In this document: positions 16,890 through 25,612 of the stretch, piece by piece
Layout: every line of letters begins with the position of its first letter
Position numbering within the stretch: the stretch's first letter is position 1
Origin: a virus
DNA: 64,000 bases
Strand: one strand, 5' to 3'
IMG/VR virus record: IMGVR_UViG_3300017989_000073
Location: 45,108 to 109,107 of that record
Notes under the pieces: generated by a model
Databases searched by the model: none
Seen by the model: only the letters and a program-made list of their open reading frames with translations
Told to the model about the DNA's origin: nothing
Position numbers and translations under genes: made by a program

Positions 16890-18497
16890 ATGACGCGCAC
16901 CGCGGTTAGACAGGAAGAGCAGGTCCAGCCTTCCGAAACTTACGATGATTCGATTGCGCCGTCGTTGGCGAATTATGAGACGAACACCTCGCACGCCGAG
17001 GACGACTTCAACAACCTGCGATCGGCCGTTCACAACCTGTTGAAGGTGCGGACTGGGAACTGGTACGACGACATCACGATTCCGACCACGTTTGTGTCGG
17101 AGTCCCCGACAAGACGTGGCGTGGATAGCCTGGGTCAGGACCTTTGGGACGTTCAGCGACAACGAATCCTGAAGCGTCGAGCGGTCGTTGGTGCGGACGT
17201 CGGCCCGATCGCCGTCAATGCCCAGCACGTTGTTTTGACGGCTGCGGGGGAGCTTCCGGGGAACACTACGGCGGCAGTTGGTGCTGTGCAGACGCTCGGT
17301 ACCATTGTGGCGTATGAGGCTAGCTTCGATACTGCGACGCTGACCGAGGTTGCGGGTGGTGACACTCTCACTCCGAAGAACCTCTGCCTGATCGTGGACG
17401 CAGCCACACGAGATCCGATCACAGACGGCTCTGGGCGTGAGGTGTACGGTCTGCTCCAGAGTGAGAGCAACACGGACGGTCACACCATCAGTACCACCAC
17501 TCCGAACCGGGTGCAGATTTCATTTGTTGTGGCGAACGCGACGGGCGACGACCTGGAACTCGCAGCGGCTGGTACTATGGATGGTAAGTCCATCGACTAC
17601 AAGCCGACCGAGCGTTGGGCCTTCGAGGACATTCCTGAGCACGCGTGGCTCGGTGATGACTTCACCGATCAGGGTGCGGCCTCCCAGAACCGGCAGGGTG
17701 TCTACGACAACCAGGGAGTCGTTCCCGTCGACCTCACGACCAACGCCATCCTCGATCTGGAGGGAGCTGGGCTTATTTGGCGTATCCGCGACGATCTGGA
17801 AGCCAACCTGTTTTCGGTCATCGAGGGATCGGCCGGGGCGACCTCTGAGATCGAGTTCGGCTCTGATGTCGATGTCTTCGACAACGACGCCATCGACAAC
17901 GACTTCGCCAACCAGTTGCAGGTGGCGACCGGGTCGACCCCTATCCACATCGGTGTAACCGCCGGCCACGTCGAGACCACGGGCTCCGACGATTTGCATC
18001 TCCAGGCGGCTGCCGAGATGTTCCTGGATGACGTGAACCAGACCGGCTCGACGTGGGCGCAGACTGACGGTATCAAGCTCTCCGAAACCACGGCTGAGTG
18101 GGATGCCTTCGAGGCAGAGTTTGGGGAGGTCTCCCTCCTCAACGCCATCGTTCAGGCGTCTGAAGGCGTGACCCGTTGCAAGGCTGTGGCTGAGGTTTCT
18201 CAGAACATCCCTGCAGACATCCTGATCGAAGGGCCAAGTGGTCCCGGAACGGCCAACATTACAGCCGATCTTTGCGACTACCGGGCACTGACGTTCACGA
18301 GCGACGTGGATGTTTTCATCAACGGTCTCCTCCAGCGTAACGGCGCGGACGCCGCGGCTAACCACGATGTTTACCCCAGTGCTGTTGCGGCGGAGCGTCA
18401 GTACGGCTGTTTCTACGCGGAGTATCCACTCCGCTACCGCGGGGGTACCCGTCCGGACGTGATCACGATGCTCACGTGGGGCGATCCCGTTCCGTAG
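16890..18497 (+). CDS. Large baseplate- or fibre-associated structural protein
   Basis: 535 residues, no enzymatic motif. The N-terminal about 65 residues (YETNTSHAEDDFNNLRSAVHNLL) are a helical attachment region of the kind found at the start of tail-associated adhesins. The rest is beta-rich, Asp/Thr/Gly-heavy; the C-terminus (LTFTSDVDVFINGLLQRNG) resembles a module with a strand-FxNG turn common in phage fibres. It heads the fibre region behind its own 105-base intergenic leader, suggesting separate expression. Probably a virion protein on the baseplate. Confidence 0.65.
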   Translation: MTRTAVRQEEQVQPSETYDDSIAPSLANYETNTSHAEDDFNNLRSAVHNLLKVRTGNWYDDITIPTTFVSESPTRRGVDSLGQDLWDVQRQRILKRRAVVGADVGPIAVNAQHVVLTAAGELPGNTTAAVGAVQTLGTIVAYEASFDTATLTEVAGGDTLTPKNLCLIVDAATRDPITDGSGREVYGLLQSESNTDGHTISTTTPNRVQISFVVANATGDDLELAAAGTMDGKSIDYKPTERWAFEDIPEHAWLGDDFTDQGAASQNRQGVYDNQGVVPVDLTTNAILDLEGAGLIWRIRDDLEANLFSVIEGSAGATSEIEFGSDVDVFDNDAIDNDFANQLQVATGSTPIHIGVTAGHVETTGSDDLHLQAAAEMFLDDVNQTGSTWAQTDGIKLSETTAEWDAFEAEFGEVSLLNAIVQASEGVTRCKAVAEVSQNIPADILIEGPSGPGTANITADLCDYRALTFTSDVDVFINGLLQRNGADAAANHDVYPSAVAAERQYGCFYAEYPLRYRGGTRPDVITMLTWGDPVP

Positions 18498-18512
18498 CAG
18501 TTTTTGAATTCC

Positions 18513-18522
18513 CTACCTATGA
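18513..18522 (+). promoter_or_regulatory. CTACCTATGA motif, variant of TTACCTAAGA
   Basis: Eight of ten bases match the strings at 4530 and 5578. It lies 21 bases before the start chosen for the next gene, at a similar distance to the other two. A TTTTT run right after the previous stop precedes it. Confidence 0.3.
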
Positions 18523-18543
18523 CGGATGAAAGTGAGGACGTGG

Positions 18544-19113
18544 ATGAATGTGAACAAGTCGATGCTGAAAGTTGACCTGGCAAAATCGCTAGGTGCTCAG
18601 TACTCCAAAATGGCCTCCGTGGCGGAGAAAGATCGTCTCCGCCAGGAGGGGGCTGTCGACGCTCTCAAGGAAGCCGCCAAAGCCGTTGGGGACCTTGGGT
18701 TGAAGCTCGACCGGGCTTTCAAGGACGGGGAGTTGACGGCGGAGATGCTGAAGGACCCGAAGCAGGTCGAAATCTTCATCAAAAAGTGGAATCGGAGGGC
18801 TGTCGGAGCGATTGATAACTTAGCAACGGCAGCCGGAATCGCGATTCAAGTTGCTGCGGGACGAATGAAAGGTCTCCAGCAGGCGGAGGCTGTGGTCCAG
18901 AAGTCGGCGGAAGAGGAGCTTGCGAAGCTGCGCGAGCTGCAGCGGCAGATCGAGTCAGGCGAGCTGAAGGTTGAGGATGTGCAGGATCGTGAGGCTCCTC
19001 TCCCGTTGAAATACCAGCGCGAGGATGAGGGGGTGGCTGAGGTTGAGGTTGAGAAGGTTTCCAAAGCAAAGCGCGCGAAACCGAGAAAAGGGAGCAGCAA
19101 GAAGGGTAAGTAG
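18544..19113 (+). CDS. Helical protein with basic tail, unknown
   Basis: 189 residues, almost wholly helical. Heptad-like stretches are GAVDALKEAAKAVGDLGLKLDRAF and AEEELAKLRELQRQIESGELKV; the end is Lys/Arg-rich (KAKRAKPRKGSSKKGK). The second ATG was chosen because GAGGA stands the right distance upstream, while the first, 18 bases earlier, has none. It may be a fibre chaperone or a connector. Not recognised. Confidence 0.6.
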   Translation: MNVNKSMLKVDLAKSLGAQYSKMASVAEKDRLRQEGAVDALKEAAKAVGDLGLKLDRAFKDGELTAEMLKDPKQVEIFIKKWNRRAVGAIDNLATAAGIAIQVAAGRMKGLQQAEAVVQKSAEEELAKLRELQRQIESGELKVEDVQDREAPLPLKYQREDEGVAEVEVEKVSKAKRAKPRKGSSKKGK

Positions 19114-19119
19114 TGCAGG

Positions 19120-19806
19120 ATGGGACGTACTCCGCAGGCCTTTGACGGTCCTCTTTATGAAGAGGATTCGGTCCACATCTACGATCCGAATGATGAATCA
19201 CGCTACGCTATATTGAGACGGAGCGCGGGGAACTTCTCGATTTCTGTGTATGGGCCTGATGCTCAGGCCCTTTATTTGAATTGCAAGAAGGGTGTCTACC
19301 AGCTCGGCGGAACCTCAGCCAGTGAGTTCTTCCGTGTCACGGACAGCGGTGACGGCCTCATCTTCGAGGCTCTCGCAAGTAATCTCACGCGGATCAACCA
19401 TACCCTCGAGTTGTTGTCAGACGCACCGGACCCTTCAACCCCGGGTCAGGCTAAGTACAGCGGCAGTGCTTTCCGAATGCGTGACTCGCTTGGTGTGTTC
19501 AACCCTCGCGAAGGCGTGATGACGGATGAGCAGCACCGTCAAATAGACCAGCTCACCCATGAAATAGACGAGACCTCATATTACGAGCCGACGTATTCTG
19601 GTTGGCGGTTGGTGCAGGAAGGATGGTGGACGAACGCCTCGAAGACGACCCCTATTCGAGTGATCGACTACACATATACGGGTTCTAGGATCACCACTGA
19701 GGAGCGAAAGCAGTATGATGGGCTAGGTGTTTTAGTGGAGACGATGACGGGTACTTACACATATTCTGGATCGCGGATTGACAATGTGGATTGGGTGAGA
19801 ACGTAG
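19120..19806 (+). CDS. Putative tail fibre protein
   Basis: 228 residues. The N-terminal part (SISVYGPDAQALYLNCKKGVYQLGGTSASEFFRVTDSGDGLIF) is a beta module of fibre type. The middle has LGVFNPREGVMTDEQHRQIDQLTHEIDET, a break into a helical neck. The C-terminal about 65 residues hold two similar Tyr/Thr strands (VIDYTYTGSRITTEERKQYDG and GTYTYSGSRIDNVDW). First of four consecutive fibre-like genes; next gene begins two bases after the stop. Confidence 0.65.
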   Translation: MGRTPQAFDGPLYEEDSVHIYDPNDESRYAILRRSAGNFSISVYGPDAQALYLNCKKGVYQLGGTSASEFFRVTDSGDGLIFEALASNLTRINHTLELLSDAPDPSTPGQAKYSGSAFRMRDSLGVFNPREGVMTDEQHRQIDQLTHEIDETSYYEPTYSGWRLVQEGWWTNASKTTPIRVIDYTYTGSRITTEERKQYDGLGVLVETMTGTYTYSGSRIDNVDWVRT

Positions 19807-19807
19807 C

Positions 19808-20608
19808 ATGCCTGTGAATCAAGTCATAGTCGACCCTAGTGATACCTGGGTTGCTGTCGGTCAACACGAGTATGATCGCGGCCTTGGTGGCATTTTGATC
19901 CCGCCCCATGGTACGAGCTTCCCGATCTCCCCTCAGGCGGACGAGTATTTTTGGAGGGATGATCAGGCAAAGCTCTACAAGCGGAATTCCGCCAACACGG
20001 CGTGGGAAGCTCAAGGTGGAGGCGCGGACGTCGTAGGTCCTGCTTCTTCTACGGACAACTCTATCGCTCGGTGGGATGGTGCGACAGGGAAGCTCCTTCA
20101 GAACTCGGGGGTGCACCTAGGGGACGACGCGCGCATCAACAAGATCATGCACAACACCCCCGCAATATCAGATCCAGGGGGTTCTCCGTACCCAGGGGAT
20201 CAGTATTTCAATCTGACGTTGCAAGAGCAGATGCGGTACGACAGCGTTCGGGCGAAGTGGCTCTCCGTGGGTACCCTGGCCATTCAGGCTGGTCGGTATG
20301 TAAGTACCGGTGCTGGTATACCTTACCGTGCTGTCGGGTACGTGCAGTTCTCCACTACAGCCGGCATCCCGGTTCCGAAGTCAACGATCGTGTACCTCGC
20401 AATCCAGACGGAGAACGTCGTCTCCTCGACTTTGGAGGTCTATCAGGGGGTGTCTTTAGTCGGGTCTCTCGCGCACACTGGGAACTTCACTGAGGACGTC
20501 TCCGCTGATATCGATCTTGCCGCTGGCCATCTTGGTTTTGCTAATGCTGCTGGTGGGGCTGCTGTCACGAATGGCCAGATCTTGGCTGTGCTGAAGCGGA
20601 GGGCGTAG
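19808..20608 (+). CDS. Tail fibre protein with SSTDNSIARWDG motif
   Basis: 266 residues. Residues about 77-105 (GPASSTDNSIARWDG, then TGKLLQNSGV) are a motif met again and again in shafts of phage tail fibres. It is flanked by a small N-terminal domain with PHGTSFPISPQADEYFWRDD and a C-terminal jelly-roll-like half (about 150-266) with regular Val/Ala strands. Likely part of a fibre tip or shaft binding the host. No enzyme motif. Confidence 0.75.
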   Translation: MPVNQVIVDPSDTWVAVGQHEYDRGLGGILIPPHGTSFPISPQADEYFWRDDQAKLYKRNSANTAWEAQGGGADVVGPASSTDNSIARWDGATGKLLQNSGVHLGDDARINKIMHNTPAISDPGGSPYPGDQYFNLTLQEQMRYDSVRAKWLSVGTLAIQAGRYVSTGAGIPYRAVGYVQFSTTAGIPVPKSTIVYLAIQTENVVSSTLEVYQGVSLVGSLAHTGNFTEDVSADIDLAAGHLGFANAAGGAAVTNGQILAVLKRRA

Positions 20609-20610
20609 TC

Positions 20611-21810
20611 ATGGTCGACACGATTGTGGCCAGGAATCAAACTGGCAGTCCAGTCCCGTTGTACGAGATCGGTGTAGTGATTCCGGCAAGTGGGGAGGCT
20701 GTTCTTACTGACTACGCACCGTTCTATCAGATCCTTTGCGATCCAGAGCTAGGGGCGGCTGTTGATGGCGGGAGCGTACTTCTCACGATTGATGGGGTCG
20801 ACTTGGACGCCGAGGGTTCGTCGGTTGCAGCAAATGGTCCGCCAGTACAGGGGGTGCTCGCTCACAGCGATCTTGCGGATGTAGGTTTGGATGATCGGCA
20901 TCAGACGATTGCGCAGAAGGCCGCTCTGGATGCGAACATAGCACTCAGTGGTGAAAACCCTGTTGTTGACCAAGCGTCCCTCGACGCGGCCATTGAGGGG
21001 ATTACGTGGGAGCTGCCGGTAATCAGCGCGAGTGTCTTGGAGCCTCCCGAGTCGCCAGAAGTTGAGGATCGCTATCTGATTTTGGGGACTGGTAGTGGTG
21101 ATTGGGTCGGTCACGACGGTGAGATAGTGGAGTGGTCCGGAAGCGTGTGGGAGTTTACGGCTCCGGCAGATGGTACAGTCGTTCCTGTCCAGGACGAGGA
21201 CATCGAGTATCGCCAGGTAGCGCCAGAAGCCCCGTGGAAGTGGGCTCCGCGCCCAGGCGGTACAGCTGTTCACGGGAACAACAAGCATTCGCCAAACATG
21301 CTCACCGTTGGCGGTAATCGTACGGACGCAAATTTGAATGCTTTGACAGGTGGTGGAGAAACTGGTCTACATACCCATCCTCCCACCCTCCCCTCTGGTG
21401 CGAAGATCGTGTCTAGTGTGGACATGCCAGTCGGTTCCTCCCTTTTGGTTGTTCCGATCAATCCAGTTTATCCCACGCCATGGAGAACGGCTGTCCGGTG
21501 TTGCATCGACCCATCCCTCTACGGAATTCCTGGGTTTACGGCCGTCTACAACTTTGTGGTAGCGGCGCACTTGTCAACTGCCGGGGTTGTCGAACTCCGC
21601 TTATTCGATGTGACTCATAGGGTGGTTGTCGGCGATGTTCTCTCCTCCTCTGGTGCTGGAGTTGGTTACGTGACGCTCGCCGATTCGGACCGCCCGATCT
21701 CCGATTTTCAGGTTGGGCGGGCTATCATTGACCTTCAGGTGAGGCAACTTGCTGCAGGCCGTTACACGGTCCACAGCGGCCATATCGAGTTTGTACGGGA
21801 GAAGACGTGA
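20611..21810 (+). CDS. Tail fibre protein with DUF2793-like domain
   Basis: 399 residues. After an N-terminal about 120-residue domain, residues about 140-190 (EPPESPEVEDRYLILGTGSGDWVGHDGEIVEWSG in outline) match the DUF2793 repeat of fibre proteins. GNNKHSPNMLTVGG and TGLHTHPP follow, a metal-binding His-x-His type used in trimeric fibre shafts. The C-terminus (about 265-399) is a beta-sandwich, possibly the receptor-binding end. It overlaps the next gene by one base. Confidence 0.78.
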   Translation: MVDTIVARNQTGSPVPLYEIGVVIPASGEAVLTDYAPFYQILCDPELGAAVDGGSVLLTIDGVDLDAEGSSVAANGPPVQGVLAHSDLADVGLDDRHQTIAQKAALDANIALSGENPVVDQASLDAAIEGITWELPVISASVLEPPESPEVEDRYLILGTGSGDWVGHDGEIVEWSGSVWEFTAPADGTVVPVQDEDIEYRQVAPEAPWKWAPRPGGTAVHGNNKHSPNMLTVGGNRTDANLNALTGGGETGLHTHPPTLPSGAKIVSSVDMPVGSSLLVVPINPVYPTPWRTAVRCCIDPSLYGIPGFTAVYNFVVAAHLSTAGVVELRLFDVTHRVVVGDVLSSSGAGVGYVTLADSDRPISDFQVGRAIIDLQVRQLAAGRYTVHSGHIEFVREKT

Positions 21811-22847
21811 TGGCGACCACATACAAGTACAGGTTGTGGTGCGAAGACGAGTCAGCGTGGGTAACTTGGCTGATCGCCGAAGGTGAGCCGACACCGACGA
21901 CCTGCCCCAAAAATACGGCACACACGATCGATACCACCAAGACATGTATTGTCGAGGTCTACAGCGATCAGCCAGTTTTCGACACGTCGGGGCATATGAA
22001 GATTCGGCCAGAGAAGCCGACTGAGCCGCGCGCGAACATCATCTCTCCAAATTTCTGCGACCCGTTGACATGGCACACCAAGTCAGTGCGGGTTGAGGGG
22101 GAGGAGCTGGAGGCCAACCACGACCGAACGCGATTTTTTGCACAGCATCATCGCTGGGTCGATCTCAACCACGGGAGAGTGTCCGACGAGGACTCGATCA
22201 GCTCCGGCAAGTTACCCGTCATTTACGTCGACGACGAGGTACAGACGGAGGTATCTCCGTTCACTTGCTTGGACTCTCTCCCCAACGGTAACTGGCCAGG
22301 GGATTACGTTGTGCACCACGAGCATGGCATTGTCGAGTTCAATGAAGCTGTTCCTGAAGGGGCTGTTGTCACAGCGGATTATTCGTACGTTACCACGTCG
22401 GAATGGATCATGGCGCCTAATGAGGGGACGATTCTATCTATGGTGGGATCTGAGGTGCAGTTTTCAGAGAATGTCGTGCTGATGGACACGATCCGCTTTT
22501 CGGTCTGGGGGATTGCAGACTACTTTCTCCCGCCAGAGATGATCGGGAATGAGGAGGGTCAGATACCGTCTGGGACGAAGATCCAGCTTGAGGACAAGGT
22601 CTACAAGACCATGGGGGATTTTATCAACGAAGCAAACGGTGCGTATCCGACGATCCCACAGATAGGCGGCCCTGTTCGTGGCACTTCCAGTCCGATTCTC
22701 GAGATCCCGTGGGTGTATCGGACGGCGATCAATCTTTACCACTCCAAAGGGATGGAGGTACGAGTGTCCCTCGAGCACGACATTCCATGTCGAGGAGATA
22801 TGGGGACCATCGCCTTTTACTGTGTGTCCCTAGCAGAGGGGAGCTGA
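21810..22847 (+). CDS. Putative fibre/baseplate adhesin
   Basis: 345 residues. The start (YRLWCEDESAWVTWLIAEGEPTPTTCPKNTAHTIDT) has the CPxNxxHxID element that opens many small phage receptor-binding proteins. The middle has a repeated strand-turn pattern (VYVDDE-like, then GNWPGDYVVHHEHGIVEFNEAVPEGAVV), and the C-terminus ends with a compact beta domain (SKGMEVRVSLEHDIPCRGD). ATG at 21810 overlaps the preceding stop; a GGGAGA ribosome site lies upstream. Probable virion adhesin, exact role unknown. Confidence 0.6.
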   Translation: MATTYKYRLWCEDESAWVTWLIAEGEPTPTTCPKNTAHTIDTTKTCIVEVYSDQPVFDTSGHMKIRPEKPTEPRANIISPNFCDPLTWHTKSVRVEGEELEANHDRTRFFAQHHRWVDLNHGRVSDEDSISSGKLPVIYVDDEVQTEVSPFTCLDSLPNGNWPGDYVVHHEHGIVEFNEAVPEGAVVTADYSYVTTSEWIMAPNEGTILSMVGSEVQFSENVVLMDTIRFSVWGIADYFLPPEMIGNEEGQIPSGTKIQLEDKVYKTMGDFINEANGAYPTIPQIGGPVRGTSSPILEIPWVYRTAINLYHSKGMEVRVSLEHDIPCRGDMGTIAFYCVSLAEGS

Positions 22848-22849
22848 CC

Positions 22850-23110
22850 ATGGGCAGGCCCATCGAGGTGGCCGTTCGTTTGTGCCCTGTCTGTTACGGC
22901 CATTACGGTTTGTGTGGGTGTGATGGGCGGACACGTGAAGTGGGGTGGGTGCAGGGACGGGACAGCCTCACTTGGGTGGAAGCTCGCGAGGCGGTCAGGG
23001 CGTTGGTCCAACGGTTGGCAAGACAGGACGGGGAAACTCCCAAGGCGTGGTCCGGTCGGGTACTCGACACTCTAGGTCTCACTGAGAAATTGTTGAGGGG
23101 GAGCGGTTGA
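22850..23110 (+). CDS. Small zinc-ribbon protein
   Basis: 86 residues with a Cys cluster (LCPVCYGHYGLCGCDG, residues 11-26) that can bind zinc, then a helical C-terminus (WVEAREAVRALVQRLARQ). GGGGAG precedes the ATG. Function unknown; it opens the small cassette containing an NlpC/P60-like enzyme and a phosphoesterase. Confidence 0.6.
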   Translation: MGRPIEVAVRLCPVCYGHYGLCGCDGRTREVGWVQGRDSLTWVEAREAVRALVQRLARQDGETPKAWSGRVLDTLGLTEKLLRGSG

Positions 23111-23111
23111 C

Positions 23112-23624
23112 ATGTCGTATGACGTCACAGTCGGCTTTTCCAGTCAGAAGACGTTTGTGTCGTGGCTGATCCGGGTCTTTACTGGTTCTCGGTGGGCGCA
23201 TTCTTGGATCGAGTACAGGTCCGGGCTTTGGGGTGGTCGGTGGATAGCGCATTCGACGGGGGCGGGGGTGCAGAAGGTCCCGGCCGAACAGCTAAAGGCG
23301 GTGTGGTCGTCCTGGGTGGGATACTCGTGCGAGATCGACCTCACCCCCGGAATCCGCACGAACAGGTCCTATGTTGGCACAGGGTACGACTTTGTGAGCC
23401 TTGGTGGTCACATTCTACGCTTGATGACCTGGTGGCTTCTCGGTCGCCGGATTCTTAATCCGAGTCGGGACGCTAGTAAAGTTACGTGCTCGGAGTTTGT
23501 AGCTCGCATTCTGAAGGGTGCCGGAGTGCCTGGGACCGAAGAGTGGGACCCCGAGACTATGGACTCTGGGGCATTGCAGTCGTTCTGCGAGACCTCTCCG
23601 TATTTCACAAAGGTGCAGGGATGA
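23112..23624 (+). CDS. NlpC/P60-like (permuted papain fold) hydrolase
   Basis: 170 residues. The order His then Cys (RWAHSWIEY near 27-35, TCSEFVARILKGAGVP near 125-140) is that of circularly permuted NlpC/P60 enzymes of the YiiX type, which hydrolyse amide or thioester bonds in peptides or lipids. A Tyr/Asp pair (GTGYDFVSLGGH near 90-101) would complete the site. No signal peptide. In a phage tail region it could cut cell-wall peptide, or modify a lipid or virion protein. The next gene overlaps by four bases. Confidence 0.65.
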   Translation: MSYDVTVGFSSQKTFVSWLIRVFTGSRWAHSWIEYRSGLWGGRWIAHSTGAGVQKVPAEQLKAVWSSWVGYSCEIDLTPGIRTNRSYVGTGYDFVSLGGHILRLMTWWLLGRRILNPSRDASKVTCSEFVARILKGAGVPGTEEWDPETMDSGALQSFCETSPYFTKVQG

Positions 23625-24289
23625 TTCTCGTCGTTTCAGACCTTCATATTGGGCGCAATCGTCACGAGGGGTGGAAACGGGCGTTCGCGCTGATGGAGGG
23701 GCGTGAGTGGTCTAAGATCTTCGTCCTCGGCGATCTGTTCGACCTTTGGCAGCGCCCTGAGGTCACGATGGTGGACTCAACGCTTGCTACACTCTCACGG
23801 CTAGACGCGAATGTGGTGTACACGGTCGGCAATCACGACGAAGAGGTAGTCAAGGAGATCAACCATTGGGACCACAAGATTGAAGTGTGCCCGCACCACA
23901 CCGAGGAGATTGCAGGCCTTAGGTTCCGGTTCTTGCACGGGCACTCCGTCGATCGCTTCTACACGTGCCATCGGACGCTGTCGCGGGTGATCACTCGATT
24001 CGAGGCAGTCGTGTACTCTCTGTTTGGTTGGGACATCCAGGAGGCGGCTCGACGCTTGGCGGGCAAGGTGATAGCGCGCGCTCGTATGGGTCTCCACAGG
24101 CGGCTTGTTCGGGCGAATTGGGATGTGGACGTTTTGCTTGCGGGGCATACGCACTTGCCTGGGATGTCGACTATTGAAGGCGTGCTGTTGGTGAACGCAG
24201 GGGATTGGGTTCACCACCAAACGTATGTAACCATCGAGGAAAGTACTGGTAGATGCGAGGTACTTGAGTTTGAGACGGACCAGAAGTGA
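23621..24289 (+). CDS. Calcineurin-like metallophosphoesterase
   Basis: 222 residues with all five family motifs: D7-x-H9, GDLFDLW (37-43), GNHDEE (70-75), LHGHSVD and GHTHLPG near the end. These hold two metal ions. Size and the GDLFDLW start resemble UDP-2,3-diacylglucosamine pyrophosphatase (LpxH) and related envelope phosphoesterases. Substrate is not known. It is translationally coupled (ATGA) to the NlpC/P60-like gene, which suggests a shared job. A basic helical insert (about 145-185) before the last motif could touch membrane or substrate. Chosen start follows the overlap; longer forms run through the neighbour. Confidence 0.85.
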   Translation: MILVVSDLHIGRNRHEGWKRAFALMEGREWSKIFVLGDLFDLWQRPEVTMVDSTLATLSRLDANVVYTVGNHDEEVVKEINHWDHKIEVCPHHTEEIAGLRFRFLHGHSVDRFYTCHRTLSRVITRFEAVVYSLFGWDIQEAARRLAGKVIARARMGLHRRLVRANWDVDVLLAGHTHLPGMSTIEGVLLVNAGDWVHHQTYVTIEESTGRCEVLEFETDQK

Positions 24290-24414
24290 CCACGTCGTGG
24301 TGTGAGGAGGGTTCTGTGCCGGCTCTGGGATTGTGTGAATAGTCTGCGCGTGCGGTGCTGTGGGAGCAGACATGAGTGGCCGGATAGCCGGGACAGAGCA
24401 AGGAGGGTGCACCC

Positions 24415-25353
24415 ATGGCGAGGAAGCGTTCGTCGTCTCCGGATCTCAAGTTGGACGTCGAGGATGTCGATCTAGATAGGCGATGGAGGTTGACTGTGAC
24501 GCCACCCAAGGGTTCTGATTTGCGTGTCCCGGACGCGGAGTCATTCGCTGCCCACGAAGGGACGCCGGTCGTCAACAGGCAAGAGTTGGCTTGGGATGAG
24601 ATCGCTCAAATGTCGAAGCACTTACGGAGGCTCGTCCGAGCGACAAACAACCAGGCCAAGTACGTTGAGAAGATTCCGGACCTCCAAGAGGATGTACAGG
24701 CCTCGAAAAAGTCGGCGGACAGAGCACTCCAGAAGGTCGATATTCTCGACACGAAGGTGACCACGGAGATGAAGGGGCTCGATCGTCGCGTTGAGAAGGT
24801 GGAAGAGCGTGGACACGACTGCGCCCAGGTAGCGGTTATAGCGGACCTCCGGGATGCCAGCCTTGAGACTCGACGTAAGGTCGAGACGAGCGTGGTTGAG
24901 GGTATCAAGACTCGGGAGCGTCTGAACACTGCTCAGGATGATTTGGTAGCTGTCGACAAAGAGGTGAAGAGGTTTTCTAACGCTCGTCGCAGCTTCGTCA
25001 TGGGGTTGATCGGCCTCATCATTTTCGGACTCTCGTCGGTTGGGTCCCTAATTTGGTTTCTGTCGGCGTTGGACACCCAGGTGGCGACTGAGCAACGCGA
25101 GCGCCGGGATAGCTATGCTCGCCTCGAGATGCAGCTGGGGAAGATGAGCAAGACAGCGAATACGGCCCCAGTGCAACGCGAGATTCGGACGCTCACCAAA
25201 GCCGTTCAGAAGGCCAACGGTCACGAGACCACGGAAGAGTTCTGTTCTGGGCTTTCGGACCGCACTGTCAAGTCCATCAAGCGCATGGTGCCTGAGAGCG
25301 AGTGGCCTCGCTGCCGACGGTTTGGGCTAGAGCCCGTCCGACACCGCAAATGA
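24415..25353 (+). CDS. Coiled-coil membrane protein, unknown
   Basis: 312 residues. About 60-190 are continuous heptad helices (KHLRRLVRATNNQAKYVEKIPDL to LVAVDKEVKRFSNARR). A single membrane segment (FVMGLIGLIIFGLSSVGSLIWFL, about 195-217) comes next, then another helical stretch and a Cys-containing tail. The start follows AAGGAGG. The 125-base gap before it shows GTCTGC/GCAGAC and CCGG/CCGG repeats but no clear promoter. It may be a membrane partner of the two enzymes before it or have a lysis role; neither is proven. Confidence 0.65.
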   Translation: MARKRSSSPDLKLDVEDVDLDRRWRLTVTPPKGSDLRVPDAESFAAHEGTPVVNRQELAWDEIAQMSKHLRRLVRATNNQAKYVEKIPDLQEDVQASKKSADRALQKVDILDTKVTTEMKGLDRRVEKVEERGHDCAQVAVIADLRDASLETRRKVETSVVEGIKTRERLNTAQDDLVAVDKEVKRFSNARRSFVMGLIGLIIFGLSSVGSLIWFLSALDTQVATEQRERRDSYARLEMQLGKMSKTANTAPVQREIRTLTKAVQKANGHETTEEFCSGLSDRTVKSIKRMVPESEWPRCRRFGLEPVRHRK

Positions 25354-25580
25354 GCTTTCCTATTTTTGAGATCCCATCAGGGTCGATTGATGGGGTAAAC
25401 CGCATTTTCTACGTGAGTACGGACTACCGGCCTGGTACGACGCAGGTGTGGCTCAACGGGCTGATGCAGGGCCGACACGGGCAGGACGGTTGGAAGGAGA
25501 TGGGCGGAAAGAAGCTGCAGCTCCACGAGGCTCCTCGCCTCGGCGACGTCCTTCAAGTCAACTACACGCCGATCGCGTAG
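25350..25580 (+). CDS. Small fibre-associated protein, tandem copy 1
   Basis: 76 residues. The sequence FEIPSGSIDGVNRIFYVSTDYRPGTTQVWLNG is nearly the same as the first 40 residues of the next gene, so the two arose by duplication. Such FxVP-GxxDGxNxxFxxS...LNG modules are a common head-and-neck domain of phage adhesins. ATG overlaps the previous stop; longer versions would run through the end of that gene. Confidence 0.65.
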   Translation: MSFPIFEIPSGSIDGVNRIFYVSTDYRPGTTQVWLNGLMQGRHGQDGWKEMGGKKLQLHEAPRLGDVLQVNYTPIA

Positions 25581-25612
25581 ACACGTCCATCAAACTTGAG
25601 GTATAAGGGGGC

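Noticed and set aside
22947-23200. Alternative start far upstream for the metallophosphoesterase, beginning at 23486
   Set aside because: It would run through the NlpC/P60-like gene; the family starts at the first beta strand, MILVVSDLH, at 23621.
23112-23624. Calling the NlpC/P60-like protein the endolysin
   Set aside because: Permuted YiiX-type order, no wall-binding domain, and it lies in the fibre region; the substrate cannot be told.
25590-25612. T4-type late promoter from GGTATAAGG
   Set aside because: Only one copy, and it does not match TATAAATA; it is more likely part of the ribosome-site region.
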